Below the pieces are notes generated by a model that did no database searches, was not told the origin of the DNA, and worked only from the letters and a program-made list of their open reading frames with translations. Positions 1 to 12,059 of a stretch of 64,000 nt of DNA are shown here, in pieces. Location: the NCBI GenBank assembly GCA_050084515.1, contig CM114273.1, forward strand, positions 36,394,001 to 36,458,000, written 5' to 3'. Numbering within the stretch: position 1 is the stretch's first letter; each line of letters starts with the position of its first letter. The DNA is from Blasia pusilla. Its lineage: Eukaryota > Marchantiophyta > Marchantiopsida > Blasiales. Position numbers and translations under genes: made by a program.

Positions 1-2860
1 TGATGTATGTCTACGGAGAGAAATATCAAGTAGCATCTTCCCTTTTATCACTCCATTTTATATATGGTTGGAACTCAATTTTTCAGGATTTTAAGAAATA
101 CACGTGCAGATTTTTGGATTGCATTTGTTAAGAAAAACCTAAATAGTTATTAAAAGAAAAATCCTGAAATTTTGACGGGAAATAAGAATGACAATGAAAC
201 TCCATCCAACATCTTACCATGTAGGAAAATATTATAAATTTTTCATATGAATGAAAACAAAAAAATCCCTATAGCACCTCACAAAGTATTTAAAAAAATT
301 CTTAAGCTTTCAATGAGTTAAAAATTCAGTAAGAACCTTCTGTAAACTGAATTAAAATTGAATATGGAACCCCCTAATCTTTAAAACCCATGATTCTTAG
401 AAAAATAAAAAGGTAAAATGGAACCAACACTTTAAAATATGAAAATATTCAGATGGATTAAAAGATGATCACGAAACTCCCTTAAACCGTACGCACTAAA
501 AAAAAGTGCTAAGACTTTCATTGAATTAAAAAATGATTGTGGAACCAAAACTATCACGAGCATGAAAATCTCACATTGCTTTGACACAAAATTTTGGCCA
601 AACATGGATGTCGTAATCCTTATACATACAAAATAGTCGATGTGACGTCAAGAAAATAAAATGCATGCGGTCGAGAAATTGTAGCACTTGAAGTGTGCAG
701 GTATATTCTAAACTTACATGAGAAATGAAGATTAAAGCCAAAAGTAATTCAATCCGATCATCTCAATCAAAACTTGGAGCCTTAGAGTATAAGCTAGGAG
801 ATCTTGTAAGGAAAGTCATAGTAAAGCTCGATGGGCATCTCATGTCATACTTTAGAGGAAATTATTAGTGCTAGCAAATAACAAGTTTGAAGGCTATACT
901 CATGTAAAGTAAAACAAGACTTTCAATGTTAAACAGGAAAGAAGATAGAAGGTGGAGATAAATGAGACGTAGGGCCACTTAGTATCGAGACCTTAGAGGG
1001 ATATTGTACCTCCTTATTTTGAGAGGACGTATGTGACCTGGTCTTAGGAGGTGACTTACGAGTGTAGGTCACCCTTCTTTTATGAGAAATGAAAACCTTG
1101 GAGAGGTTGACCCTCCCATCCTTATGTAGAGCCACTTGGGCCTATAGGGTCGAGAGTTAGCTGGTAGTTGGTCTCATGAGAAGACCACATGTGTAGTTGT
1201 TAGGGAGTTAGTACCTTGTTTACTCCAAGTCATTAGTGACATGCTAAGAGGAAGGTTACCTGTATGTACAAGTCACCCATGGAGGTGCCGAGTGGCAGGG
1301 GAGGGAGGAGGGGGTGGTATATCTTGGATGAAGCTCATTCAGAGCTCATCTTCCTTAAGATCAGATCCATGTTGGCATCCGTGATACAATGCAACTTGCA
1401 TGTATTGAGCTTGGATTCTCTCTTGAAGAGTGAACTAGGATTGATCAAAGATTATACACATTTAGAGTTTATTTGCATACTTTCTCTTATTGTTACAACA
1501 GCGTGTATCATTGATATGAATGTTTGGATGAAACGTAGTTGATGGTCGATTTCATCAAAGTTCATAGATTCATATCAATCGGGATTATCCAATCATTCAT
1601 GTGTAGATATGCTAGGATTCATAGTTAGATAGATCTTAGACTTGTGTGCATGACAATAAATGTACATTGGCAGCGATCTCTATTTGCGCAAAAAAATTCG
1701 TTACTATTCAAAAGTAGCCAATTTGCAAAAGCTCCTTAGAAGTGATTTGGAAGAATAAGTTAAGTGAGCGTAAAAAATATTTTGGAGGGAGCAAACAGGA
1801 AGGATTTGGGGAGATCAAAGGTGCGATGGAAATCCAAGAAGAATAGGCTTCTAAGACGCTATATTTTAGATCAAAATAAAAAACAAAGAGAACAAGAGGA
1901 GGTGTGAAGTGAAGGGGGTGTAGGAATTATATTGCAAAAAGTTGGAGAAGATATTTTGGAGCTTCGTGGGAATTCTATTTGTTATAAAGAAAATATCAAG
2001 GCAATATTGAAAATCTGGGAAGATATGTATTCTTTCAAATTTTGAATCTTATCAAGATTGTTTCTACAACCCTTAGAAAGTGAGACCAAGTGTGCACGAG
2101 TGTTGGAAAAAAGTTTGATAGGTGATTGAAGGTGTTTGAAATCAAGACAGATCAAGGAGGAGTTTGAATGAAGAAATTTCTCTCATCTTGGAGATTCTAG
2201 AGATTTGAGATTTGCACTAGGCAGCCAAGTAGTGCTTGGCCTTGATTAACTAAAATTGGCTTCACAGATGATGTCGAGTTGAGCTTGAAAAACGCCAAGA
2301 CTCCTTGGTCCATGATACCTTATTTATAGTGCTAGGTAAATTTTCGAGGAAAAAAAACTCTACGAGGGTGGAAAAACTCATGAGTCCCAAATCCTTGGAA
2401 AAAGTGGACTGAAGCCTAGGGAAGGCCGTAGGCTGCCGTTTGAAATCTCAAGGCCTCAACCAATTTTCAAAGTGATTGTTGTTGAGATTTGGAGAAGAGA
2501 GAGGAAGAAGTCCTTTGAGCTTGTACACAGATGAACAAATTTTATAGATAGATTCTAAGTTCTAGGTCTTAAGCATTGGTAATCAGCTGAGTAGTCTTCT
2601 TATTAAGGAGAATGGAGACTTGCATTTTGTATCTCACAGTTCGGTTTTATGGTTGAAAGTGTTTTGAGTGGTCAACAATACGTGGGAAAATGCTCTAATA
2701 AAAAAGTTTCAATTTTGTCAATAGTGGTGGCCATATTTTATGTGTTTTGTTGCATAGTAGTGTTTTACTTCAAAAATTGGCTCATTGCATCCATGCAAGC
2801 CTTTGAAGATCCCTAGGTTGCACTAGATGGCCCAACATATGCATGCTACCTTTTATTCAC
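1..2860. other. AT-rich intergenic DNA, no gene seen
   Basis: No open frame of convincing length or composition and no recognisable protein motif on either strand. Short open frames near 0.93-1.14 kb and 1.26-1.54 kb have no family resemblance that I can name. The composition is AT-rich and matches plant intergenic or old, decayed repeat DNA. Confidence 0.6.
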
Positions 2861-3110
2861 CTTTTCTTTTGGGAAAATAATTAGAGTTGGAAATGAAAAT
2901 TTCAGATTTTTGCCTTTTGTTTTGGGAAACTAGTTAGAGTCGATTTTTCCTATTTTTTCATTTTGTTTTGGGGAAATAGTTAGAGTTGGGGTTTTCCCTA
3001 AGCTTTAGTTTTGGGGGAAACATTAGTGTCGGATTTTTCCTTTTTGTTTTGGGAAAATAGTCAGACCCTATCTCCTAGCCATCTTTGCTTGTTGTTTTTG
3101 AAAAATAGCT
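2861..3110. repeat. Degenerate short tandem repeat
   Basis: About five to six imperfect copies of a 40-60 bp unit follow one another. Each has a core resembling TTTTGTTTTGGGAAAATAG followed by TTAGAGTTGG. Cores start near 2,863, 2,914, 2,966, 3,006, 3,044 and 3,091, and spacing drifts between units. No coding sense was found. It looks like a decaying minisatellite. Confidence 0.6.
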
Positions 3111-3980
3111 AGGAGCCTGTGGATGAGATAGGTGTTTGGGGAGAATAGTAAGGGCCTGATTTCTATGAGACAGGTATTTGAGGGGCTCTAAGGGATGGAC
3201 GAATAAACAAAAAAGGCCTCTTGTGTCGCCAATTGCAACTTATTGGACATGTTTGTTGTCCGGCTAAATCATCGATGTGCAATTTTTTGAAGACTATCAC
3301 AGACTTTGTTTTTGGAGTCGTTAAGAAGCCACTGGCCCGCGGCACTCCACAATTTTTAGTGAGCCCAAGCCAACAGGCTTCTAAGTCGACCAGGACGTAC
3401 TATGGGAGATGCCACCACTAGTGGCTATCTCATCGGTAATCATGTTCTTTTATGTATCAATGATAATTTCTGCTCTAGGTAAGGTTAGCTTGTCTTCTTT
3501 TCCTTTCCACCTAGCCAAATGTGACTTCGATGTTAATAACTCTTTTAGTCCCCTTCATTGTACTTCCGATGGGATACTCAATCTCCTTTAATTCAAGTTT
3601 TTTTTTTGTTGGAGTGAACCCTCAATGAAAGTTAGAAATCTATGATTAAATTTAAATGGAGTTTTGCAACACATTCAATTTATGCCCCTAGTTTTGGGAA
3701 ATTTTATTATTTGGGATTTCAATTATTTACCATCCATACTATAGAGGACTAGTAAGTACTTGTAAGGGATTTTGCTATGCACGGATCTTGTTTAATATCT
3801 CATGCTTAAATAGGACTCCCCTTACCAATCCCCAATTTAATAAGTCATCTTTTCCAAAGAAAACAAGGACATCATATAACCACAGAAATAGATTTTAATG
3901 AACAGAAGAGTTACCAAAAATTGCATCCTCCACTCTATAAAATTAACGGAGGATGGACTTATATGAGAAGTCTCCATGAG
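3111..3980. other. Intergenic DNA, nothing recognised
   Basis: Two overlapping plus-strand frames of 60-66 codons lie near 3.22-3.59 kb, with a minus-strand shadow. None shows a recognisable domain. The stretch ends at GTGAC (3981-3985), which I read as the left target-site duplication of the following retrotransposon. Confidence 0.5.
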
Positions 3981-3985
3981 GTGAC

Positions 3986-5287
3986 TGTAATGTACAATGA
4001 GTAACAAAATTGATCTTTCTACAAGAATTTAATGAGTTCGATCCCCAAGAGGATCATTGTTTGGTGGAAAGAGAGATCAAAATTACAATTCTGTGGTAAT
4101 AGTTGTATTCAAGTGGAATAATTTAGATTCAATGTTTTATCAATATCTTCGGATCTTTCTTAGTACCAAGGTTTCTTTTCTCAATTACTCTAGTGTAGTT
4201 GATAGCACATTCAGGTATATTTCCTCTCGATATCAAGAAACCTCACAGAGATCTCAACAAGAAAGCTGGCTTCTCCTCCTATTGAAACTCAATCCGTCTC
4301 GGCAGGCTACTCTCTGTCAAACAGATTTCCTACAACTCCATGTTGATTATTCCATTGATGAAAAAGGTTCGCTTGATTCACTCTTCACTCTACAGACCCA
4401 AAAAGAATACTCAGACATAAGCATCGCACATCAGAATGAAGGAATGAGTGTTTTACTACTCCATCAAGAATGAGAAAGCTTCAAAGTGTTATACAAGCTC
4501 GAGAGGGTACTACTCCCTTGCTCGGACCATTCCTATAGCATGAGGACTTTGTAAGAGAATGATGATGATAACTACTTGCATGTTTCTTAAAATACTCTTT
4601 GAAGTAGGAGTGATCCAAAGATTTGAAACGTTCTTGATGAAGCTGTTGTCTCTTCAACATTTGTAACTACCTAGATCTATGGTGCTCTTCTCTTTTCCTA
4701 AGATCTCTATGAATCCGTAGAACAAAACTGTCTTAACTACTTATCTGATACAAAGAGTTGCGCCTTTTCCTATTCTAATTGTTCTAACTTTGTGTCGCTT
4801 GAAATCACGGTCAATCTTAGCTTTGCTTCGCTGCTAAGTCTGGACCTCTTTTGCTTCGCTTGAGGACGAAGCTCTTTCTCTTGATCTGAAGACGAAGCGC
4901 TTCATTCTTTGTTCTTGTTCTAGGGGCTTCGTTCTTTGTGCTTCGTTCAAGAGCGAAATACTTTTTTTTCTTCTTCTTCTTCTTCATGTTTCGTTCAGGA
5001 GCGAAGCACTTCATACACAAGTTCTTAACAGAGCTTCGTTGTCTTTTCGAAGCTTCTTGTTGGGTCTTTAGACTTCGTTATTGTATTCTCCTCTCCTCTC
5101 ATGCAAATCCTTGATTTTCTATCTCTCTGCCTTATCCTTGGAGCTTCGTGATTCACTTTAATCTTACTCATTCTTCTTCATAATAATATATAATAATAAC
5201 CATAATATCAAAATCATAGTGTATATACAAGTCTTCTTTGAATAAAAAGATGTAATTCTTCAAAAGTACAAAATTGTGGGTATAACA
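3986..5287 (-). repeat. 3' LTR of the first gypsy element (about 1.3 kb)
   Basis: On the minus strand the LTR begins TGTTATACCCACAATTTTG at 5287, directly after a purine tract, and ends in TACA at 3986 next to GTGAC. The same start recurs at 13516 as TGTGATACCCACAATTTTG, which identifies it as an LTR end. The LTR contains a stretch at 4.83-5.16 kb rich in CTTCG/CGAAG words and a short TTC microsatellite (near 4,970-4,985). A 138-codon plus-strand frame at 4057-4473 lies wholly inside the LTR and is not recognised; I do not consider it a gene. Confidence 0.65.
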
Positions 5288-5301
5288 TACCCCCTCCCTC
5301 A
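5288..5301 (-). other. Polypurine tract of the first gypsy element
   Basis: The minus strand reads TTTGAGGGAGGGGGTA immediately before the LTR start at 5287. This is the expected place and composition for the primer of plus-strand DNA synthesis. Confidence 0.75.
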
Positions 5302-5326
5302 AATGAGAGCCGCCTCGGCGAACACT

Positions 5327-7222
5327 TCATGATGTTTCTTCTAATTCCATAAAAGTATCATCTAAACTATCAACCTGAGGTGTTAGCGCAAAACGACCAT
5401 GAATAGTGGAAGGTTTGTTGATAATGTTGGGCGTGTGATTTTGCATCTTCTCTTGCCATTTGTTAACAACTAGTGAAGACCCTAATACTTTGTTCTGGAC
5501 TAAGACATCGGATGGAGTAAATAGCGGAAGTTCTTCAAGAGTAATCAAGAGGTTGGGAAAACTTCCGAGAGAGATTTCGTATGGTTGTCAAATTGGCGCT
5601 TCCAATTTTTGTTGACATAGGCGATCTCCTCGCTCATCTGATGATCGAAACTCTTGCTTGCTTCGTCGACTAACTCCTTGACATCTTCTGGGTCTAACTG
5701 CACTTCGTTGAGCAGCTTATGTTCTGCCTCCAAGACAGCGATCCTACCCGTAGCTTCCGACCACTGTGCCACTAAGTCTTTGTTTCTTTCTTGATGTTCT
5801 TGAAGAAACTTTGAAGAGTCAGTATGCTGTGTGGCCAATTTCTTGAACTTGTGGCTGATACGATGCACTTGGTGTCGGTATTGTTGAATCAATTGCGAAG
5901 CTTCCTTGACTTGCGAAGCTAAATGATCAGCCCCACACTCCATGTTAATCGCCAAGCTCTCCCATTGGCGTGCGTTCCGTGCTTTGTACTGACTCTGGAT
6001 CAAGTCGCTTTTGAACTTTACGAAGCGTCGACTTAGTGTCTTTGAGTTGTTGATCCCGCAGCTGAAGGTTTGTTTCCGCCACTTTGCGCCGTGCTTCGTT
6101 CTCTGACGAAGCTTGGGCCCTACAGTTGAGGTCATAAAGGGCTTGTAAATACTGGTCCACCACCGCTGTGTCTGCCAAGTCGAGAACATGTTGTAGTTGA
6201 TTCATGACCGAGACAGCCAAATTCAAGAACCACACCATATCGTTGGCTGTCTGGGACATGAGACGAAGAGCAGGACAGTGATCGCTAGCACGAGGCGTCT
6301 CGTCGGAGTCCTCCTGGGTTGCGAGCTCTATTTCAGAGGGTGTTTTGAAATTGACTCTGCCGCGCTTTGGTCTTGGCAATTCGGTGAGCTCCCCATCCTT
6401 TTGTGAAGCCAAAGTATGCGGATGTTGCTTTGGGGCTGCTTCGCGCGGCGGGGTGACTTCGCGGCTTCCACTAGTAACCGTTCCGCTCTTTCTTGGTAAG
6501 CGGACAGGAGTAACTTGTGACCAATCCAATGCCTCATTGGCCGTCAATTCCTGCTTATGAATATACAGATGGATTAAAAAAGGAGAGAGGAAGGACTTCG
6601 TGCTCGAATGAAGCGAGCACGAAGAAGCGAAGTCGACTCCCGGTGCTTCGGGGTCCAGACGCTGATTCCAAAGGATATAGCACATCTTGACGAGCTTATT
6701 TGTCAAGTAGTAAGAATGAGGAGGATAAAACAAAGTCATCAAATGCTTGCAAAACTGTCCAAACAATGGCGGAGACAGCGAAGTAGCCTTGTAGCTGTTC
6801 CTACCAAGGCGATCAGATGTTACACAACCGAGTGCCAACAAATCTTTGTGCTTTACCAGCAATTCGGTGTCATACTCATACTCTGAAGCGGCCGGGAGCA
6901 TATAAGTTGCTCTCCAGTCATCCGGCGTCCATTGTTGTGGCTGAGCTCGATACCAAAGACCCCTTCTTCGAAACTTGGTTGCGGCCGTCGAGGAATGAAG
7001 CTCCCCGAGGAGTTCCCCGGACGTCAAGGTCCAATTTGCTTGAAAGAAAGTCGCCAAAGATCGCTCCTCAAGCGCTTTGACCAACTCTGGTGACAGCTTG
7101 ACCAGGGGCATGGCCGTACTCCGTAGAATGGGGGTAGAGTCTTCACGAGGCATGCTGGTAGGTCGATCTCGGTGAACGCCCCACTTTGGTCTGCTACGCA
7201 ACTTTGTGGTGACTCTGTCCAT
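5327..7222 (-). pseudogene. Extra coiled-coil ORF downstream of pol (frameshifted)
   Basis: Three overlapping minus-strand frames (7222-5945, 6189-5545 and 5548-5327) appear to be one former gene of about 630 codons broken by two frameshifts. The N-terminal 230 residues look globular and are rich in Trp, Leu and Tyr. A Pro/Ser/Arg-rich linker follows, with a basic PKRGR stretch. The rest is heptad-rich and Gln/Glu/Lys-rich, predicted coiled coil. It lies after integrase and before the polypurine tract, the position of env in retroviruses. I see no signal peptide or membrane segment, so an envelope role is not supported. I do not recognise the family. A virion structural or cofactor role is conceivable but is only inference. 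Confidence 0.55.
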
Positions 7223-7439
7223 GAAAATACTTGCCCAGTTAAGCAGGGACGCTTATGTAGTCCCGACATTATGCGAGTTCTTGGCCTTGGCACCGGGACT
7301 GCAACAGTCAGGTTGGCGCTTTGCTCTTTTGCGAAGTTCAAATACTCTCGCGCTTCGCTCTTCTGCAAAGCTTCAGTACCCTCGTGCTTCACTCTTCTGC
7401 GAAGCTTCAGGCACTCGCTCAACCCCCTTCCCTCCGGTT

Positions 7440-8620
7440 TTAGTCCGGGTAGGGTGGCGGCTCATGATACCTCCGAACATGCATCCCATTGACCCGAGTC
7501 GAGAGTGCGTCGCCTTGTAAGGTCCCCAACTGCATTGATCCATTATCATATATGGCCAATACCCGGTTAGGTCCCATCCAATTCAATTTTAACTTTTCGG
7601 GGAACTTTATCTGAGGGTTATCATACAACAGCACCAGGTCCCCAACGCTTATAGATTGCGGCCGGAGATGACGATTGTATCGTTGCTTGCGTTCATTTTG
7701 CACACGTTTGGTCTAGCGTAAAGCCAACGTGCGTGCTTCCTCCAACGCCACTAAGGTCTCATTCCTTCCCTGGAAAACCTCGGCAACCGCCTCCGTTCTC
7801 GTTCCTTCCAAAACTTGATAAGTGGGCAAAGCCCATTCAATAAGTGTTAACGGATGAACGCCATGAGTCAGGAAGAAAGGGGTATACTTTGTAGGAACCT
7901 TCTCGGCTGTTCGGTATGCCCACAATGCAGCGGCGATTTTCATATCCCAATCATAGGAATACGTAACCGTCAATCGATTCAATATCCAGCAGATCAGGCC
8001 GTTAGATTATTCAGTCAACCCGTTGGCTTTAGGGTTGTAGGGCGTGGTCCTCCGATGCTTAATGAGAAAGTGTGACGTTAAAGACTCAATAGTCTGGTTC
8101 AGAAAATGGATGCCTCGATTGCTTACTAATTCCAACGGGCAGCCATACCGGGTGATAATCATTTTAGATAAAAATTTGGCCACAGCCTCACTATCATCTT
8201 TGCGCATGGCCACCGCCTCCACCATCTTGGTACAATAGTCGGTAGCTATCAAAATATATTTTCGCCTTGTGTGGCGGGTAGCGGGGGAAATAGGGCCCAC
8301 AAAGTCAATACCCCATTTTTCAAAAGGAGCTAGCAGCATGATGGGTATCAAAGGCCACCTTGAGGTAGCCGTTGGTCAACCTGCTCTTTGGCATGCATCA
8401 CAATTTTGAATAAAGTTACCTACATCTTTGTACATAGTTGGCCACTAGTAACGTGTGGCCAAGATTTTCTTAACGGTATTTTTAACAGCGTAGTGTCCAC
8501 AAAATCAGCCGCATGCATGGCTCTGATGACGTGGGGGATTTCCTCTGCTTCGAAGCATCGCTGATACTCTTCATCCGCACCTAATTTGAATAATACCCCT
8601 TGACATATCTCATAGGGTCC
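7440..8620 (-). pseudogene. Integrase region of the first gypsy element (broken)
   Basis: Integrase inserts retroelement cDNA into the host genome. The catalytic core is read at 8351-8007: the first acidic residue in WGIDFVGPIS, the second position in SNRGIHFLN, and the glutamate in NGLTE. The second Asp of the D,D35E triad is Asn here, which should abolish catalysis. The C-terminal part follows in shifted frames (7982-7713 and 7703-7440). It ends with a GPY/F-like module in which WMGPNRVLAIYDNG is followed by a VNGMHVRRY segment. No chromodomain follows. The zinc-binding N-terminus lies in degraded sequence around 8.4-8.6 kb. Confidence 0.75.
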
Positions 8621-8641
8621 TATCTTATGTAAAAAGACTGC

Positions 8642-10262
8642 TCATTCCTCCGCTGTCATAGGGGCGGGAAGTCGTAGAGTAATTAAGAAACGCAAAATAT
8701 CTTCATAAAAGGATTGGCACAACCGGTCCTCCGTGATCTGGAACAGGTCTTCATCAGGAAAGGTGTCATCCACGGATTGTGTGAGGTCCGCGTTCGTCAT
8801 CCATAACCGGGAAAGAAAATCTGCGTTGGTATGAACCTTGCCGACACGGGTAATGACATCAAATGTGAATTCTTGGAGTAACAGGATCCATCGCGCAATG
8901 CGACCTGACATGTCTGCCTTAACCATTAATAGTCGGAGTGCGTAATGATCTACATGGAAGACAAACTCATACCCTAATAAATAATGACAGAACTTTTAGC
9001 ACGAGAAGACCATGCCTAACGCTTCTTGTTTGGTAGTTGTATATTTCTGTTCAGCTGAAGATAGTTACCGGCCTGCATAGTAAACCGGGAAATCATGTTT
9101 GTTCTCATCCAGTTGGCTGAGCACCACTCCAATGGCAAACGAGGATGTGTCCACATATACGTGGAAGGGTTTGGTCCCATCGGGGGACCAAAGTACAGGA
9201 GCCTTTTGCAATGCTTCCTTTGAGGCTTCAAATTCCGCTTGGCAGGGTGGGGTCCACTCCCATTCGGTAGTTTTTTTAAGTAACGCGGTTAGGGCTCCTG
9301 CTTTCATCGCATAATCCCTAGTAAACCGTCGGTAATATCCGACGTGTCCGTAGAACCCTCTCAATTCTCTGAGATTTGTGGGTGGTTCCAATGTGACGAT
9401 AATATCCACTTTGGCCTTGTCGACTTCAATTCCTTGGGCTGACACTCTGTGCCCCAACAAAATTCCTTGTTTCATGGCAATATACAATTTTTCCGGATGG
9501 AGGGACAAATGCACTTCGCGACAACAAGCAAGGGTCAATTCTAATTTTTCCAAGTGTTCGGCTTCTGTACTGAAGATACAAAAGTCGTCCAGGAAAATTT
9601 TGACAAACTTCCGCAGATACTCTTGGAAGATGGAGATCATCATCCGTTGGAAGGTGGCCGGCGCATTGCACAACCCAAAGGGCATCACACGATACGCGAA
9701 AGTTCCCCAGTCCGTGGTGAAAGTTGTGAGGGGCCGATCTTTTTCTCTTATGGATACCTCGTTATAACCCGAGTATCCATCCAAAAAGGTATAACGCTCG
9801 TGGTCGGCGACTTTGTCCAAAATACTATCAGTGAAAGGTAGGGGGTGATGGTCCTTTAAGGTGGCCGAATTCAATTTCCGATAATCCTGGCATACTCTGA
9901 TTTTTCCCGTTTGTTTTTTGGTACAATTACAATAGGCGACACCCACTCACTACTTAACACAGGATAAATTATTCCTGCTTCGAGACGCTGGTCGATTTCG
10001 TCCTTGACTAACAATGAGTACTTCCGGTTGAGGCGATACTGCCTCATCCGTACCGGGACCGCACCTTCTTTTAGATCAATCCGGTGTTCACCATACCGTG
10101 CTGGAATGCCTGCCATTTCATCCATGGAGTACGCAAACACATCCAAATACTCAAACAATAAGTTTTATACTTAATGAGTTCGGCTGGAGACAAATCTGCC
10201 AAGAGGCGTAGAGACTTCTGACATGTAATTAAGACCTGCACGTAGTCTTTTTCTTGAACCAT
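8642..10262 (-). pseudogene. Reverse transcriptase-RNase H of the first gypsy element (broken)
   Basis: The frames at 10262-9871 and 9946-9065 together cover a Ty3/gypsy reverse transcriptase, which copies genomic RNA to DNA. Visible motifs include SPIVIVPKNK, RVCQDYRKLN, the MPFGLCNAPATFQ segment and the active-site box IFLDDFCIFS. The last is FLDD instead of the commoner YIDD/YVDD. RNase H starts with HVYVDTSSFAIGVVLSQ, whose first Asp is conserved. The 8926-8642 frame carries the RNase H to integrase connection (MSGRIARWILLLQEF and NADFLSRL). At least two frame breaks separate these parts. Confidence 0.8.
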
Positions 10263-10670
10263 ATTTTTTGTGAACTGGAATGTGCTATGACCCAGCTTCT
10301 CTTCCTCCCAGGTCGACCTCTATTTGCTAGGTAGTGACTCTTCGTCTATTTCGTGGCATTCTAAATAGTACACGTTAGACGAGGACTCAGTAGATGTAGT
10401 CTGCTCTTGATATGACGTATAGCCTTCTTCGGTCGGTGGCGTTTCTCCTTGGGGTGGTCATGATTTCCACGATAGCTTGATGAGTCGTTTCGAGACCTGG
10501 TCCAGAGCCTAGAACGTGAGCCGTCTCCTTTTCCAGTCCGTAGTCACTCTCACACCGTAAAGCCAGGGTCTTCCAATAAGCAAAGGATAGCCAGTGGCCG
10601 TTAAGGGCTGCAACACTTAGTGGTCCAACAGAAATAGCACTCCGCCGAGCATGGTCGGGATCTGAGTGAG

Positions 10671-11789
10671 CTATCCAAGGGGTCGCTTCCAAGATTGGTC
10701 TGCGAACTGCAGATACTTGTCGGTGGGCTTGTACTTTGTGTATCCCAGTGCCCGGGCCGTCTGTTCCATCATAATGTTAATTCCAATTCCCGAGTCAATG
10801 GGGACCTTCTTAATGGTGTGTCCCTCAATCTCAACTTCGACCTCTGGGGCTCCCAAATCTTCCACTTCGATACGGAATAGATCCACTACTGGTAGACTCT
10901 TTGCGGACTTCTTGGGTTTTTTGCGACTTATCTTCCACTGCTGCAGAATTTTACCATACACAGGGTTATCCATTAATAATTGCAGCAGAGTTATATTTTT
11001 CGATGTTGACGCCAAGTCCCCGAGTAAGTCGTAGGCTTCCAAGATCAGAGGTGACGTCACGATGGCTTGTACTGCCGGAGCCGTTCCGGTTCTTAAATTC
11101 TCTGTTGTCTGCTTCCCTTGTGGCCCTTGGTCTTGGCAAACTTGAGCCCGAACCTGGTCCTCGATATCCTGATGGAAGTACTTAGGGTGACTTCGATCGA
11201 AGGCAGGGTCAACATCGCCTTTTAGAATGGCCTTCCCGGCACGGACGGCCTCGACACTTTTCGTCTTGGGGTCTTTAGCTTCGCACAAAGACGAAGCAAC
11301 GGTCTGGTTCTTGGACCTCGTGGTGACAGCGAGAACGGTGTTTTGGAGTTCATTGGGCCAGTCCGATGATTCTTCGGCCACCCTTCTATCCGAGTCCTCC
11401 TCCCTCATAGTGACTCGCCTTGTCCTGGGGGACCCTAACTCTTCCACTCGGACGAGTTGCACATTTACGTCATTCTTGGACTCTGGTTGGGCTGCTGGGG
11501 TGTTGACATACTTTACCAACAACCGCATGACCTTGGGCTCCGGGCACTCCACTGCAGTGTGCCCGCCCTTCTTGCAATTTCCGCACAGTGGATTGAGTCC
11601 TACTGACCGCTTTGGATTTGGGCAATTATTAGCCCAATGGTCAGCTGCCCCACAATTGTAACAACAATTCCTTTTTATGGGTGGCGTGAAGGCTGCCGCA
11701 CCCATAATTTGTCTTAGGGGTCTCTGTTCCCCGTATTCCGGAGGCACATATCTGGTGATCCAACTTTGTCCGGGATTAGGCGTTGGCAC
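10671..11789 (-). pseudogene. Gag C-terminus with two CCHC knuckles, plus protease
   Basis: This 372-codon frame begins near the C-terminus of Gag. Residues about 42-55 form CYNCGAADHWANNC and about 69-82 form CGNCKKGGHTAVEC, two perfect CX2CX4HX4C zinc knuckles that bind genomic RNA. A charged linker follows. Near the end, VPIDSGIGINIM is the retropepsin active site (Asp-Ser-Gly) that cleaves the polyprotein. The frame is separated from the capsid frame on its 5' side and from RT on its 3' side by frame breaks. Confidence 0.8.
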
Positions 11790-12059
11790 AGCTTGGATTG
11801 CATAACACCCTTCCCACTCTTTGGGTTCATACCACCCTTCTTCCGTAGTTGGATCCTCTTGGACCCAACGTAAATCTCTCTGAGTATGACATTCCTAAGC
11901 AGTATGCCCTTGGGTTCCGCAGGTACTGCACTAGATGTTGGGCCTCATTAGACCTCGTCTTCTTTTGGGGTCCTTCTGGGCCGCCAGATGTACCTTCAAT
12001 TCCACCATTTGTTTACTTAACTCTTCAATGGCAGACTTGCCTACCTTCCTCGTTGTCCC

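Noticed and set aside
4057-4473. 138-codon plus-strand frame
   Set aside because: Lies wholly inside the proposed 1.3 kb LTR, has no family resemblance and AT-rich codons; probably chance.
5945-6189. Envelope gene in the first gypsy element
   Set aside because: The extra ORF has the right position but lacks a signal peptide, membrane segment and furin-like site.
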